This document shows, piece after piece, positions 47,270 through 57,074 of a stretch of DNA of 64,000 bases. The stretch is taken from contig NC_092877.1 of the NCBI RefSeq assembly GCF_028372415.1, positions 389,496,342 to 389,560,341 on the forward strand, read 5' to 3'. The position numbers and the translations under genes are program-made. Under the pieces are notes generated by a model. The model worked only from the letters and a program-made list of their open reading frames with translations, did no database searches and was not told the DNA's origin. Position 1 is the stretch's first letter. Each line of letters starts with the position of its first letter. The DNA is from Notamacropus eugenii. Its lineage: Eukaryota > Chordata > Mammalia > Diprotodontia > Macropodidae.

Positions 47270-48480
47270 GTTCACTACAAAAGCCTTGCCATCATGCTTA
47301 CACTCATGAAGTTTTCTCTTCAGTAGGAACAATCTGATGTTAGCTAAACCCTTAACAGAAGGCTTCCCATAATCACTCTATTTATGAAATTTCTCAAATC
47401 TGAATTTTAAATGTTCAATAAGCTGCCCTCTCTTGCTGAAGGCCTTCAGTTCATAACTTTTCAGCCAGTCTGCATTTCTGATGTTGTTTGTCCTTTGTTC
47501 TTGAAGAGGACCATGACATCAAGGAATGTGATGCCAGGACTTGCAAGTGAATTTGGGTTTAAGTGAGGGAGGGCTGTGCAATGCCACCAGCTTCACCTTC
47601 CCCTCTGGAGTCATCTGGCTCCTGGCAAGGGATCAGGACTACTTCAGATGGCCCCTGAGTAATATGTACACTCAGGCTAAAGAACAGCCCAAATCCATTA
47701 CTTATAAAGCCTTTCTCCATTAGGAATTCTCTAGTGAAGAAAAAGTTGTGTACTCGGGAGGAAAACATTCCCATCTTCATTACACTGATAAAGTTTCCTC
47801 TCAGGAAAAATTTATCCTCTCAGGATAAATCCTATTATAAGAAAGAGGTTCTGGTTGAAAGGCTCCAATATGAACTTGTTGATTTTCATTTAATTCTGTG
47901 GTTTGGAGGAAGCTTTCCCAGATTGATGACATTTATGAGTTTCCTTTCTGTTCAGTTTAGGAAGATGGGTTTCCCACATTCATTAGGCTCATTAGGTTTC
48001 TCTGCAGAATAAAGTTTATGATATTCGGTAAAGTCTGGTTTAGATGTAGAAACTATCTCTCTACAGCAAATTTTATGACCTTTCCTTGGTTCTGAAGATA
48101 AAATGAAGCTCCCTGGTCCTGCACTGTATTTGGGAAGATCCTTTTCTAGATATACTCTGCATTATAGAAAAAGCTTTGGTTCCAAACTGACACTTTGAAC
48201 AGATTTATCACCTGCACTTTCCATCACTTTACTAGGAGTTTTCCTTTGGGTGGCATTTCCTTGCTGAGAATTTTTGTTCTCCAAGCTCTGCTGCCTTTCT
48301 CACCTGGCATCACAGTCCCAGCCTTCTCTCCAGCTGGAGACACAGAGACCATCTGAAGGAATATTTCATATCCCTTGAATAAAGTAAGTTCACTCTTTCC
48401 TTTTGGTGACCTCTCAAGGAACATAACATGTGCGAGTTGGCCATGTATTAATATTTTGGGAACTAGCCACTCCCGGAACA
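47270..48480 (-). pseudogene. C2H2 zinc-finger gene relic, antisense
   Basis: The minus strand shows decayed finger and linker wording in several frames: a relic AFSKRGQLIEHLK, then SDYGKPSVKGLANIR, then KLHECKHDGKAFV (47270-47450), and NEPNECGKPIF (near 47990). These parallel the CxECGKAF...H...EKP pattern of KRAB-type zinc-finger proteins. Frame 48224-48481 (EIFLQMVSVSPAGEKAGTVM) may be the part upstream of the fingers, and no KRAB box was identified. A SINE (47483-47640) interrupts it. Many stops and shifts are present, so no DNA binding is expected. The family call is moderate and the limits are approximate. Confidence 0.55.
47483..47640 (-). repeat. RTE-type SINE, antisense
   Basis: Its complement reads ccagatgactccagaggggaa, then a ttgcacagccctccctcact-like block and ccttgatgtcatggtcctct ending in aaaggacaaacaac-like wording. 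It is the antisense version of the SINE at 6307-6562 and is inserted in the zinc-finger relic. Confidence 0.75.
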
Positions 48481-49005
48481 CATAGATAATACTTGGAGGA
48501 TCTGGCTAGTCCTCCCAGTACATGATTAATTAACTTATATCTTGTGGCCCCCGTATGATACGTCCTTGACGAACAAACACCTGCACTCCCATGGCCATGT
48601 GCCTGACCAGCTTGGAACAGTGTGCGGAGCCGTTGGCAAAAAGCCTTCTTTGTCTAAGATCCCTATAAAGTCTCCCCGCCTAGTGTAAGTCCTCGGAATC
48701 TCACCCATGGAGAGGACGCTCTGCCTGGGACCCTTGTGCTCCCAATTTGGACCCTGAACGCTGTATCCCGGGATTCCCCAGCTGATGTAATTCAGGTGTT
48801 GGTGCTCCCCGAATTGGTTATGTTTTCTTTTTCTTTTTCTTTTTCTGCTATACTGATTATTATTATACTTATTACTCTGTGCTTATTGTGTATTATCTGT
48901 TGTATTGGATGTAATTATAGACAGTCTATAATTAAACTACTTTCATTTTTAAAGCAGTGTGAGAGTGTTATTTACAGGAACGAATCCGAACCCCTAAAAA
49001 TCACA
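48435..49005 (+). mobile_element. LTR-like element at the left edge of copy B
   Basis: It has a TATA box in ccctataaagtctcc near 48662, a pyrimidine tract (ttttctttttctttttcttt) near 48826-48847, and a U5-like end reading cgaatccgaacccctaaaaa followed by tcaca. This layout is that of a retroviral LTR reading left to right. The 3' edge (tcaca at about 49001) is fairly clear. The 5' edge is uncertain, and a short direct repeat aaacacc at 48576-48582 and 49002-49008 would give a shorter element. No internal retroviral genes adjoin it. Family and age are unknown, though it looks old enough to be diverged from the other LTRs here. Confidence 0.55.
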
Positions 49006-49278
49006 AAACACCTGCCCAGAATCTTCATGAATGTTCACTCTTCCACAGTCTGACAGTGTGTGTAAGAAGGTGTGCTGAGGCTCATGGTGGGGTGGGTGAC
49101 AGGATGACTTTATTTGTCTCACTATTTCAATAAAATGCCTTCACTTTGATCTAAGTTTGATCAGCTGTGGACTGTCCAAAGCAAAACCCATGAGTAAAAG
49201 CTGAGGACATAGGGTTTGGAGAGGATTCTTACCTGCCTTGTGCTTGTGGTCTGGGGTGGTCTGCCAAAGGCCAGGGAG

Positions 49279-49281
<3 letters not shown>

Positions 49282-49314
<33 letters not shown>

Positions 49315-49346
49315 GTGCGCGTGTGTGCGCTCGAGTGTGTGCGCGT
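49282..49346. repeat. (GT)n/(GC) microsatellite
   Basis: GT array with interspersed GC steps (tgtgtgcgcgtgtgtgcgct). It is longer than the matching site in copy A at 22651-22690. Confidence 0.9.
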
Positions 49347-49587
49347 ACACACATGCCATGACTTATGGATGCTTTTGGTTTAACCTCTCTATATATGTAA
49401 ACACACACACACACACACTCTCACACACACAAGTGAGATTTTAGTAATGATTCTGAAGACCCACTGGATCCTGCCTCAGGATTCTCCATTTTCTTTTTCT
49501 AAAACCTGGTGTTCAGGAATGATTTTAATTTTAACCCAACAGAGCTACTCTGTCTGACTCTCTCTGTATCTCTCTTCTTTTCCTTGG

Positions 49588-49712
49588 TTTCCTCATCTGC
49601 AAAATGAGGTAGAAAAGGAAATGACAAACCACTCCAGAGTCTTTCCCATGCAAACCCCAAATGGGGTCACAAAGAGTCAGACCTACTGCAATGACTGAAC
49701 AACAGTGGCAAC
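49588..49712 (-). repeat. CORE-type SINE fragment, antisense (copy B)
   Basis: Partner of 23690-23815, with the words aatgacaaaccactccagag and aaatggggtcacaaagagtc. Confidence 0.7.
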
Positions 49713-49854
49713 AATATGGCGGCACATTGGCATGTCATCTTTGGTTTATGATCATTTTGCAATAGGAAGGCATAGTCTTAGTTCCCAGTTTGAGGGTTCT
49801 ATGAAAAGAACTATTGACAAGTTTAATTGAACATATGGGTCCTTTTCCTCTTGC

Positions 49855-50070
49855 ATTTATTAAATGCCTGCTAAGTGCCAGGCACAGGCTAAGGACTTTA
49901 CAAGAGTTATCTCATTTGATTCTCACAAGAACCTTATGAGGTAGATGCTGTTATGGTCCCCATTTTACAGATGAGGAAACTGAGGTAGAAAGTGATGAAG
50001 TAACGTGTCCAGGGTCACACATCTAGGAAGTGTCTGAGACCAGATTTGGACTCGGAGTATAAACCCAGTC
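49855..50070 (-). repeat. MIR-type SINE, antisense (copy B)
   Basis: Partner of 23945-24165, with attttacagatgaggaaact and agggtcacacatctagg. Confidence 0.75.
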
Positions 50071-50099
50071 ATTGAATGGCTGGATCAAAGTGATTTGGA

Positions 50100-50300
50100 G
50101 CATTTTATGAGGTTTCGAGTCAGTTCTTTGCTTGAGCAGACCCTTATCAGAGATATTTGATGCTAAGATTTTCTCCCATTTGACCAGTTCCTATATTAGA
50201 TGCATTAACGTTGTGTGTACAGAAGCTTTTCAGTTTCATGTAATCCAAATTTTGTATTTTATCTTTTAAAATTACCTCTATCTCTGGTTAAAAACACATT
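50100..50300 (-). repeat. Old L1 fragment, antisense (copy B)
   Basis: Partner of 24172-24435; agaagcttttcagtttcatg shows the L1 relation more clearly than copy A does. Confidence 0.65.
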
Positions 50301-50339
50301 CCCCTACCCAAATTTGTGATAGGTATATGAACTACTCAC

Positions 50340-50500
50340 CTAATCTGGCAGCCTCAGTTTTCTCAGCTGTAAAATGTAATACCACCTATCTCTCCGGTTG
50401 TTGCAAAGATCAACTGAGATAATAATTTTAAAGTCCTTAGCCCAGTTCCTGGCACATAGTAAAACCATATAAGTGTTAGCTATTCTTATTTATTTATTGT
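50340..50500 (+). repeat. MIR-type SINE fragment, sense (copy B)
   Basis: Partner of 25060-25215. Here it is continuous with the left flank, showing the site before the copy A SINE insertion. Confidence 0.7.
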
Positions 50501-50659
50501 TATTAATTTTTATAGTATTAAAGCATAGTATTTAATACTGTAGTATTAAGATTATCTACTAAGAATGCATCACAGAATACGGTGTAAGGTGTTTTCCCAG
50601 CAGGTTTTTTAATCAAATAAAGAGCATTTTCCTAGATAATCTATGTTTTCCACTTCATC

Positions 50660-50790
50660 ACACACTGGGTTTTGAGTTCCATTGTTTCTGATTCCTGTCT
50701 ACTCTTTTACCAATCTTTCTACTTTTTAACCAATACTAGATAGTTTGGATGATTGCTGCTTTATAATAGAGTTTGAGGTCCGGAACTTCT
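50660..50790 (-). repeat. L1 fragment, antisense (copy B)
   Basis: Partner of 25410-25515, with gatgattgctgctttataat. Confidence 0.7.
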
Positions 50791-50799
50791 CTTCTCCCT

Positions 50800-52525
50800 G
50801 AAGAAGAGGTTTAGAATGCCATTAAGCTCCTTCTGTGTGGCAAAGCACTTGGTGTTGATTCTATTCTAGCTGAGATTGATAAGGTAGGAGAGGGGTGTCC
50901 ATTGCTCATACAAAAGCTGACTGAAATTTTCTGGGTTATATGGCAAGAGGAGGTTTCCCCCAGGAGTTAAAGAAAACATCCATTGCCCATCTCTATAAAG
51001 GTAAAGAAAGTAGACTGTCCTGTGTCAATCACAGAAGGGTTTCTCTTATTCATTGGTGATAAGATTCTTGCCAGAGTCCTCTTTAATAGGCTGATCCTTC
51101 ACCTGGAAGGTGCTCATGTACCCGAGACCCAGTATGCTTTCAGAAATAGCTGGGGAACAGTTAATATGGCGTTTGCTGCCCACAACCCCAGGAGAAATGC
51201 TAGAAGCAGGAGAGAGGTCTGTACACATTTGTCCATCTGTCAATCACAAGTGCTTATGGAAAGTTATGTCAAATTTAGTCGCATGAGAAAGTTTAACAGC
51301 ATTGCATGTAAATTTCATGATGACATGCTTGCCAGGGTTCTAGATAACTGAAAATGTTTTTGCCCTTTACCAGTCACCACTGGAGTGTGAAACAAGGCTG
51401 TGTGATGGAGCAATCCCATGCTTTTAAGCATGATGTTTTCAGCCATGTTGTCAAAGGTCATCAATGAGGACAAACATGGCATCAAGGTCAGCTACTGAAC
51501 TGATGGTAACCTATCCAATGTGAAAAGGCTACAAGCCACGATTAAAGTGGAGGGAGACTTGGTGCATGACGCTTTTGTTCACAGAGGACTGTGCACTAAA
51601 TTCAGCCTCTGAAACTGAGATGTAACAAAGTATGAATCAATTTTCTGTTGCTTGTGTTAATTTTGGCCTAACAACACCAAGAAAATACAGGTCCTGCATC
51701 AGTCAGCACCACACCATCCATACAGGGAACCATCAGTTATGGCAAGTGGAGAAGTTTGGAATACTGTGGATAAGTTCACTTACCTTGGCAGCATACTTTC
51801 TAGAGATGTAGATAGTGAAAATGAGGTCAATGCATGCATTGTCAGAGCTAGCTTGGTGTTTGAGAAGCTCCAAAGGAATGTTTGGAAGAGAAGAGGTATT
51901 AGACTGACTACCAAATTGAGCCCTTGTGCTGACCTCATTGTTGTACACCAGATATAATTGCTTATATCTGATTTGTCTTAGGAAGATTCTGAAGATCACC
52001 TGGCAGGATCAGTACCAAGCACTGAGGTCATTTCTCAAATTAAACTGCCAAGCATTCAAACTCTAGTGTAGAGAGCATAATTATGAAGAACTGGCAACAC
52101 TGTTCAAATGCCAAATATATGTTTGCCCAAAAGACTCTTTTATGGAAAACTCACACAGGGCAAGCAATCACATGAGGGTCAGAAGAAGTGATACAAGAAC
52201 ACTCTTAAGGTCTCTCTGAAGAACTCTGGAATTGATTGCATGACATAAGAAGCACTGGCACAGGACCACTCAGCATGGCATGCCCACATCAGAGAAGGTG
52301 CTATGTTTTACCAGCAAAGCAGAACTGAAATAGCTCAAAAGAAAAGGGAGATGTGTAAATTTAGAGAATCCTCCCCAAATGTTCACGTGGACTATTTGTG
52401 CCCAGACTGTGGTCTAGCCTTCCAAGCTTGTACTGGACTGATCAGCCACACTTGGACACACTGTGACTTGACTCTAATATAGTGATGTCATTTTGGTCCT
52501 CTTCTAGAGCAAAGGACAATAACCA
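50800..52525 (+). repeat. RTE-like LINE reverse transcriptase, degraded (copy B)
   Basis: Partner of 25530-27205. Seen are ILARVLFNRLILHLEGAHVP and QYAFRNSWGTVNMAFAA (50983-51351), a catalytic-loop relic FTEDCALN near 51575-51600, and GEVWNTVDKFTYLGSILSRD (51739-51957). The C-terminal Cys/His motif follows at 52390-52450 (DYLCPDCGLAFQACTGLISH) and the 3' tail tggtcctcttctagagcaaa after it. It is broken in different ways from copy A, so the two have decayed separately since duplication. Confidence 0.75.
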
Positions 52526-54617
52526 TAATATACACTGTATGTGTTCTCGAGGTTCTATTAATTTCTCTCTGCATCATTTCATACAAGAAAAAGGGGCACA
52601 AACTAGATAAGGAAAAGCCAAAGTGATTGAAGGCGGTAGACCAGCACTGGACAAACTCACTGCCACAAATGGGCAGGTGAAGGATTCCCCTTTTAAACAA
52701 GCACTACAGAGAAAACTGGAAAGCCATTTGGGATCAGATGGGTTAAGACTCCCAGCTTCCATCTCCTACTACATTGCACTCAAAATGGAGACTGCACCTG
52801 ACCATAAAAATCACTGATTAAAAGACTTAGGAAGGAAGATGGAGGAGAAGGAAAGAGAACATCCAACTTGGCACCTCCATGCCTTCAAAAAGCATTTGTA
52901 GAACATGGCCCAGCCTGAATCCTGGGTAGGAAATCCAAGAAACCACACAGAGAGGCATTGTTCCAGACAGAGAGGGTTCTGTGCACCCTGGATCTTAACC
53001 CTAAACATATCCTAAATGTGTGCTGAGGAAGGGGTCCAGCCAGCCAAGGTGTGGCTGAGCATATCAGCTCAGGGAAAGACCATTCATGAGGCCAAGAAGG
53101 GGTTCCAGATCCAGCATAAAGGGGTAGGAACAGGTGTGCCTGGAAAACCCTCTCTCTTATTGCCCAACTTGGTGTTAGACATCTAGGGTAGACTGAGGGG
53201 ATCTACCCCTAGAAGAGGCAGATCCTGGGTGAGGGTCAGGTGCCAGGACCTAGGCTGGGTCTTAAGCAGGAAACATTCAAGGCAAGCAGCAGCTTGTGGT
53301 TCCAATCCCAGGAGCAGAGTGGGGTCTCAGATCTCTTCCAGCCCAGTCTGAAGCCTACAGAAAAATAGCCATGGAAGGAGTCTTAGATGAAAGGGGACTC
53401 TAAAGTTCTGTCACTTTCTAGCAGTATAGCTTTCCAGCTGGCTTATAGTGACTGAATCCATCAGTAATCTCCACATGGGTCCAGCCCACAGATGTATTGC
53501 TCAGAATCAAACATAGTTCAGGAATTTGCAGATCTATGATGGTGGAGCAGTGGATAGGGAATCAGACCATCCTGGGAGCACTGAAAACTTACAGGTCCCT
53601 GGAGTGAGCTTTCCCTGAGATCCTGGAATAACATATAACTCAAAACCTCAAGAAAGCTGCAACAAGGTTATTCTGGACATGCCCTTAGTTATGTGGAGAG
53701 AGCCTGGTCCTGACATCAGGTCCATGGTCAGGAAGGAGACTGAAAGAATAAGCAGACAATAAAGGATCCAACCACCAATTTTACCCTGGGGACAGGGATG
53801 CTCAAGACACAAACCCAGAGGAAGAAAATGACTTCAAAACATCAACACACAAAGCCTCAAAGAAAAGCACAGAGTGGGCATAATTCAGCTATGATTTCTG
53901 GAAGAGAACAAATAAGAGTAAAAAAGTTAAAGGTGATATTTTCACTGTAGAAAAAATTGGAATTTAAAGGACAGCTGTGGAAGAAGGAATCAGAAGTGGA
54001 ATAAAGGGACTGTCACAACTAAATTTTAACAGAAGGGTAAGCTGAGGCAGATTTCTGAGCAAGATAGCATTTATTAGTAGGGAATGCTACCTATCAATAA
54101 ATAGGTCAATGACTTGCCTCCATTTCTGCCAGAGGCCCAGAGCAAAAGGACACTTCCCCTTCTGTGGGTTTTGGGGAGCACAGAAGAAAGAGCAGAGCAG
54201 GGTGACATCACGGGGTTAAGGCCTAGTTACAGTGCTGAGGTCAGGGAACAACCTGACTGGTTGAAAGTTTGGTAATGGAGGTGAGCAACAACCCTCCTTC
54301 TCCTCCTATGAGACTAAAAGTTGCCCATGGCCTGAGTCCAGGTGCAGGACAGTGGCCTAGAAGCTTGGACAACAAACCAGACATCTTGGAAGGACAACTT
54401 GGTGGCGTAAAGATATCAGGCCCAAACCCTCTTGTTGTCTTATCCGTTTCTCAAGGTTAGAAAATTCCCTCGATCAGGAGAGTTGGACTTTTCAGCTTAA
54501 CCTATTACAGACCAGCTGAACTGTAAACCAAGATTAGACAAAGAACTGTAACTTAGGCAATTACAGGACAAAAGTAGTTTAAGAACAAAATCAATAAATC
54601 GTAAATAAGATCAATAA
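52526..54617 (+). repeat. Probable L1 leader plus unassigned DNA (copy B)
   Basis: Collinear with 27206-29237 in copy A. The homology breaks at gatcaataa (54617), where the inverted block begins. No gene was seen. Confidence 0.45.
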
Positions 54618-55823
54618 TACCATTTCTCAGCAGCTGTGTGGCCTCCTTTTTTGGTCTGGGGCCAGAAGAATTGTTTCCTCATATTTCAGCACTCTGTTAG
54701 TGTCATGCACAAATTTTACCCCTTCACAAGAGATGGCCGTAGTCACATTTTCCCATGACTTTCTCTTATCGTGGCATGTGGTCATTTATAGTGGCCAGGA
54801 CTTTAGAAACATTCACATCCTTTTAGCACTCATCTATTGGCAATGACTTGATTTGAGTCTCTTGGTGTCAGGTCTCTTTCTGTTTGTATGTAAAGGACTT
54901 ATTTTGGTCAGATTTGATGTATCCTTTGACATATGTGCTGCTCAACAACTTTTCATATATGATCTTCATTTATTTTAGTGAAGCCTTTTAGATTTTATGT
55001 GGTTAGGATTATCTATTTTTTTAAAATAATATCTTGGATTAAGAATGCTCCTTGACACCGTGCTCAGCCTTCTTAAATTGAGAGATGAAGAAAAACAAAA
55101 TCTCCATTATAAACTTGTATACTCTAGGGCAGCATTCCAGCATTGTTCATGAGGCCCCTCCCCCCAAACACAAAAATGTATGTATATATGTATCAAACTC
55201 TGCACTCTGAATCTTTCATCTCCGTCAGGAAGTGGGGAGCCTCTCTCATCCCTTGCTCTCTGCAGTCCCTCCTTTGATCCGTGCAAATGAGATTGCTGTT
55301 CTGTTGTCAGATTTTCCCCCTACCAGACCCTCCTCTGGTGCACAGACTTCTGCTTCATCTGGTTTATGGGAGATCCTCGTCCCTCACTTTCCCCCTCCTC
55401 AGAAGCCTTTGTCTTCTGGAATGCTCTCAGCTGTCTCCTCCTTGGTAAGTCTTTCTGGATGCTTGCAGTATTTTTTTCTTTGACCTTAAGATCTGGATTT
55501 GGGCTAAGAGGATTGTGGGAGTTTTTATTTGGAGCTCTTTCCAGAGATGGGCTTTTTTTATTTCCATTTTGACCTCTAGTTCTAAAGACATCCAGTAGTA
55601 TTTTTTTAATGGTTTCTTGAATTAAGATTTAGGGCCATGGTTTTAATGACTCAAATTCTCTCTCCTCAATATGATTTTCAGGACAATAAGTTTTCTTTAC
55701 AGTTTCTTCTGTTTTTCAGTCTTTTCATTTCATTTGGATCTTGGTCATTGTGTCATGGAGTCATTGGATAATGTTTGATCCATTCTAGTTTTCCTTACAT
55801 TTGTGGCTTGGACCAGGTTCTGC
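54618..55823 (-). repeat. Old L1 remnant, inverted relative to copy A
   Basis: The reverse complement of 29286-30538. Its left edge (taccatttctcagcagctgt) pairs with the end of the copy A block near 30538, and its right edge (gaccaggttctgc) pairs with gcagaaccttgtcc at 29286. About 45 bases of copy A (29238-29285) and about 14 bases (30539-30552) are absent at the two junctions. Confidence 0.88.
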
Positions 55824-56204
55824 TTGGACTTTCTCGAAACTAGGATGAGGTTCCGGATTAGACTCAATATTATGGCTACTACGTTTGGTAAAGAGAAGAA
55901 ACCAGAGCTGGGTGTTCAAGGCTATGTAAGTGTGCACTGTTGGTGTCTAGTTTCCTAATCTGGAAAATAAATGAGATTTTCTCTAAGATCCTCTCCAGGG
56001 AAACTCGATCTGTGAAATCTTTAGTTTCATGGTTTCCCAGTTGGGGGGATGAGACAAGAAAGAGAGAAAATCCTACCAAATGTGCCCAGATTCATTGTTT
56101 CTGAAAAAAGAAGTTACCAGGCATTCACACCTTCATATTTCAGGCAGTTCAGACCAGCTTTAGGCTGAAATGGCACTACTCCCTATTTTCATAATTAAGA
56201 TCTT
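55824..56204. other. Spacer upstream of the class I pseudogene
   Basis: Direct orientation resumes at ttggactttctcg. Collinear with 30553-30944. No gene was seen. Confidence 0.5.
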
Positions 56205-56445
56205 TCCTTTTTGTTATTGAGTTGTGTCTGACTCATTGTAACCTCTTTGGGGGCTTTCTAATCAAAGACATTGGAGTGGCTTGCCCTTTCCTTCTCCAGA
56301 TCATTTTTCAGATGGGGAAGCCAAGGCAAACAGGGTTAAGCCACTTGCCCAGGGTCACACAGCTAGTAAAGGTCTGAGGCCTGGACTGGAAGTCAGTTCT
56401 TTCTGACTACACGCCCTTGGCTCTATCCACTGGGCCACATCCCTG
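56205..56445 (+). repeat. CORE-type SINE (copy B)
   Basis: Partner of 30945-31185, sharing cccagggtcacacagctagt and the ending ccatccactgggcca. The gene copies therefore carry the same SINE upstream. Confidence 0.8.
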
Positions 56446-56871
56446 CCCCTCTGCTACTCGGATCCCCAATTCCATTTCCTGGACTGATTTCCTCTGCATT
56501 TTTGGGTCCTGGCTTGTTTATCTACAAGGCCTGAAGAGGTTACAAGACTTGCCCTAGTCACAGCTGGGATGGAGGTCCTTAAATCTGAGGTGGCAGCCCC
56601 TGGTCTCGTCAGCCTGCAGATTTCTTCAGTCCTCAGACCCCCTCAATCTGGGCTGGGGACGTTTTCTCCCCAACTTCTAAGTAGGGGAAAGGGTGGCACT
56701 GAGGGGGCTGGAGGGGAGGGTGGACTCTAGCCCTAACCCTTCTTTTTCTCTGGTTCAAGCTGCGAGCACAAGAGCGGCGCGCTCCTGGAGTGATGATGGG
56801 AGGGAGGGAGCCTGGGCTGCTCCACAGAATGTTCTGGGAATGACAGAGACCGAGCCAAGGTCTCCCAAGCA

Positions 56872-57025
56872 GGGGATTTCCTCGGGGTCAGTTTCAGTTT
56901 TGGTCTCCCCACTGTGCGGGCTCCTTCTGCCCAGTCACTAGTGACGTTTGTTTACTCCCGCCCACTATTGGCTGACAGAGCCTCCGGGAAGCCAATCAGA
57001 AGTGAGGGATTAGTCCTTTTACAAA
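56872..57025 (+). promoter_or_regulatory. Class I promoter relic with decayed TATA box (gene B)
   Basis: kappaB GGGGATTTCC at 56872-56881, ISRE-like cagtttcagttttgg at 56889-56903, X2-type TGACGT at 56942-56947, Y-box attgg at 56967-56971 and CCAAT near 56992-56996 are all preserved. The TATA position reads tttacaaac (57018-57026) instead of TATAAA. Cytokine-responsive transcription of the pseudogene remains conceivable. Confidence 0.8.
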
Positions 57026-57074
57026 CTCAGAGCAAACTAGTCTCTCCAATACTGGGCTCCTGTGCCTGCGGGCC

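Noticed and set aside
49141-49444. Open frames rich in His/Thr or Cys/Val
   Set aside because: Translations of GT/AC microsatellites, not proteins.
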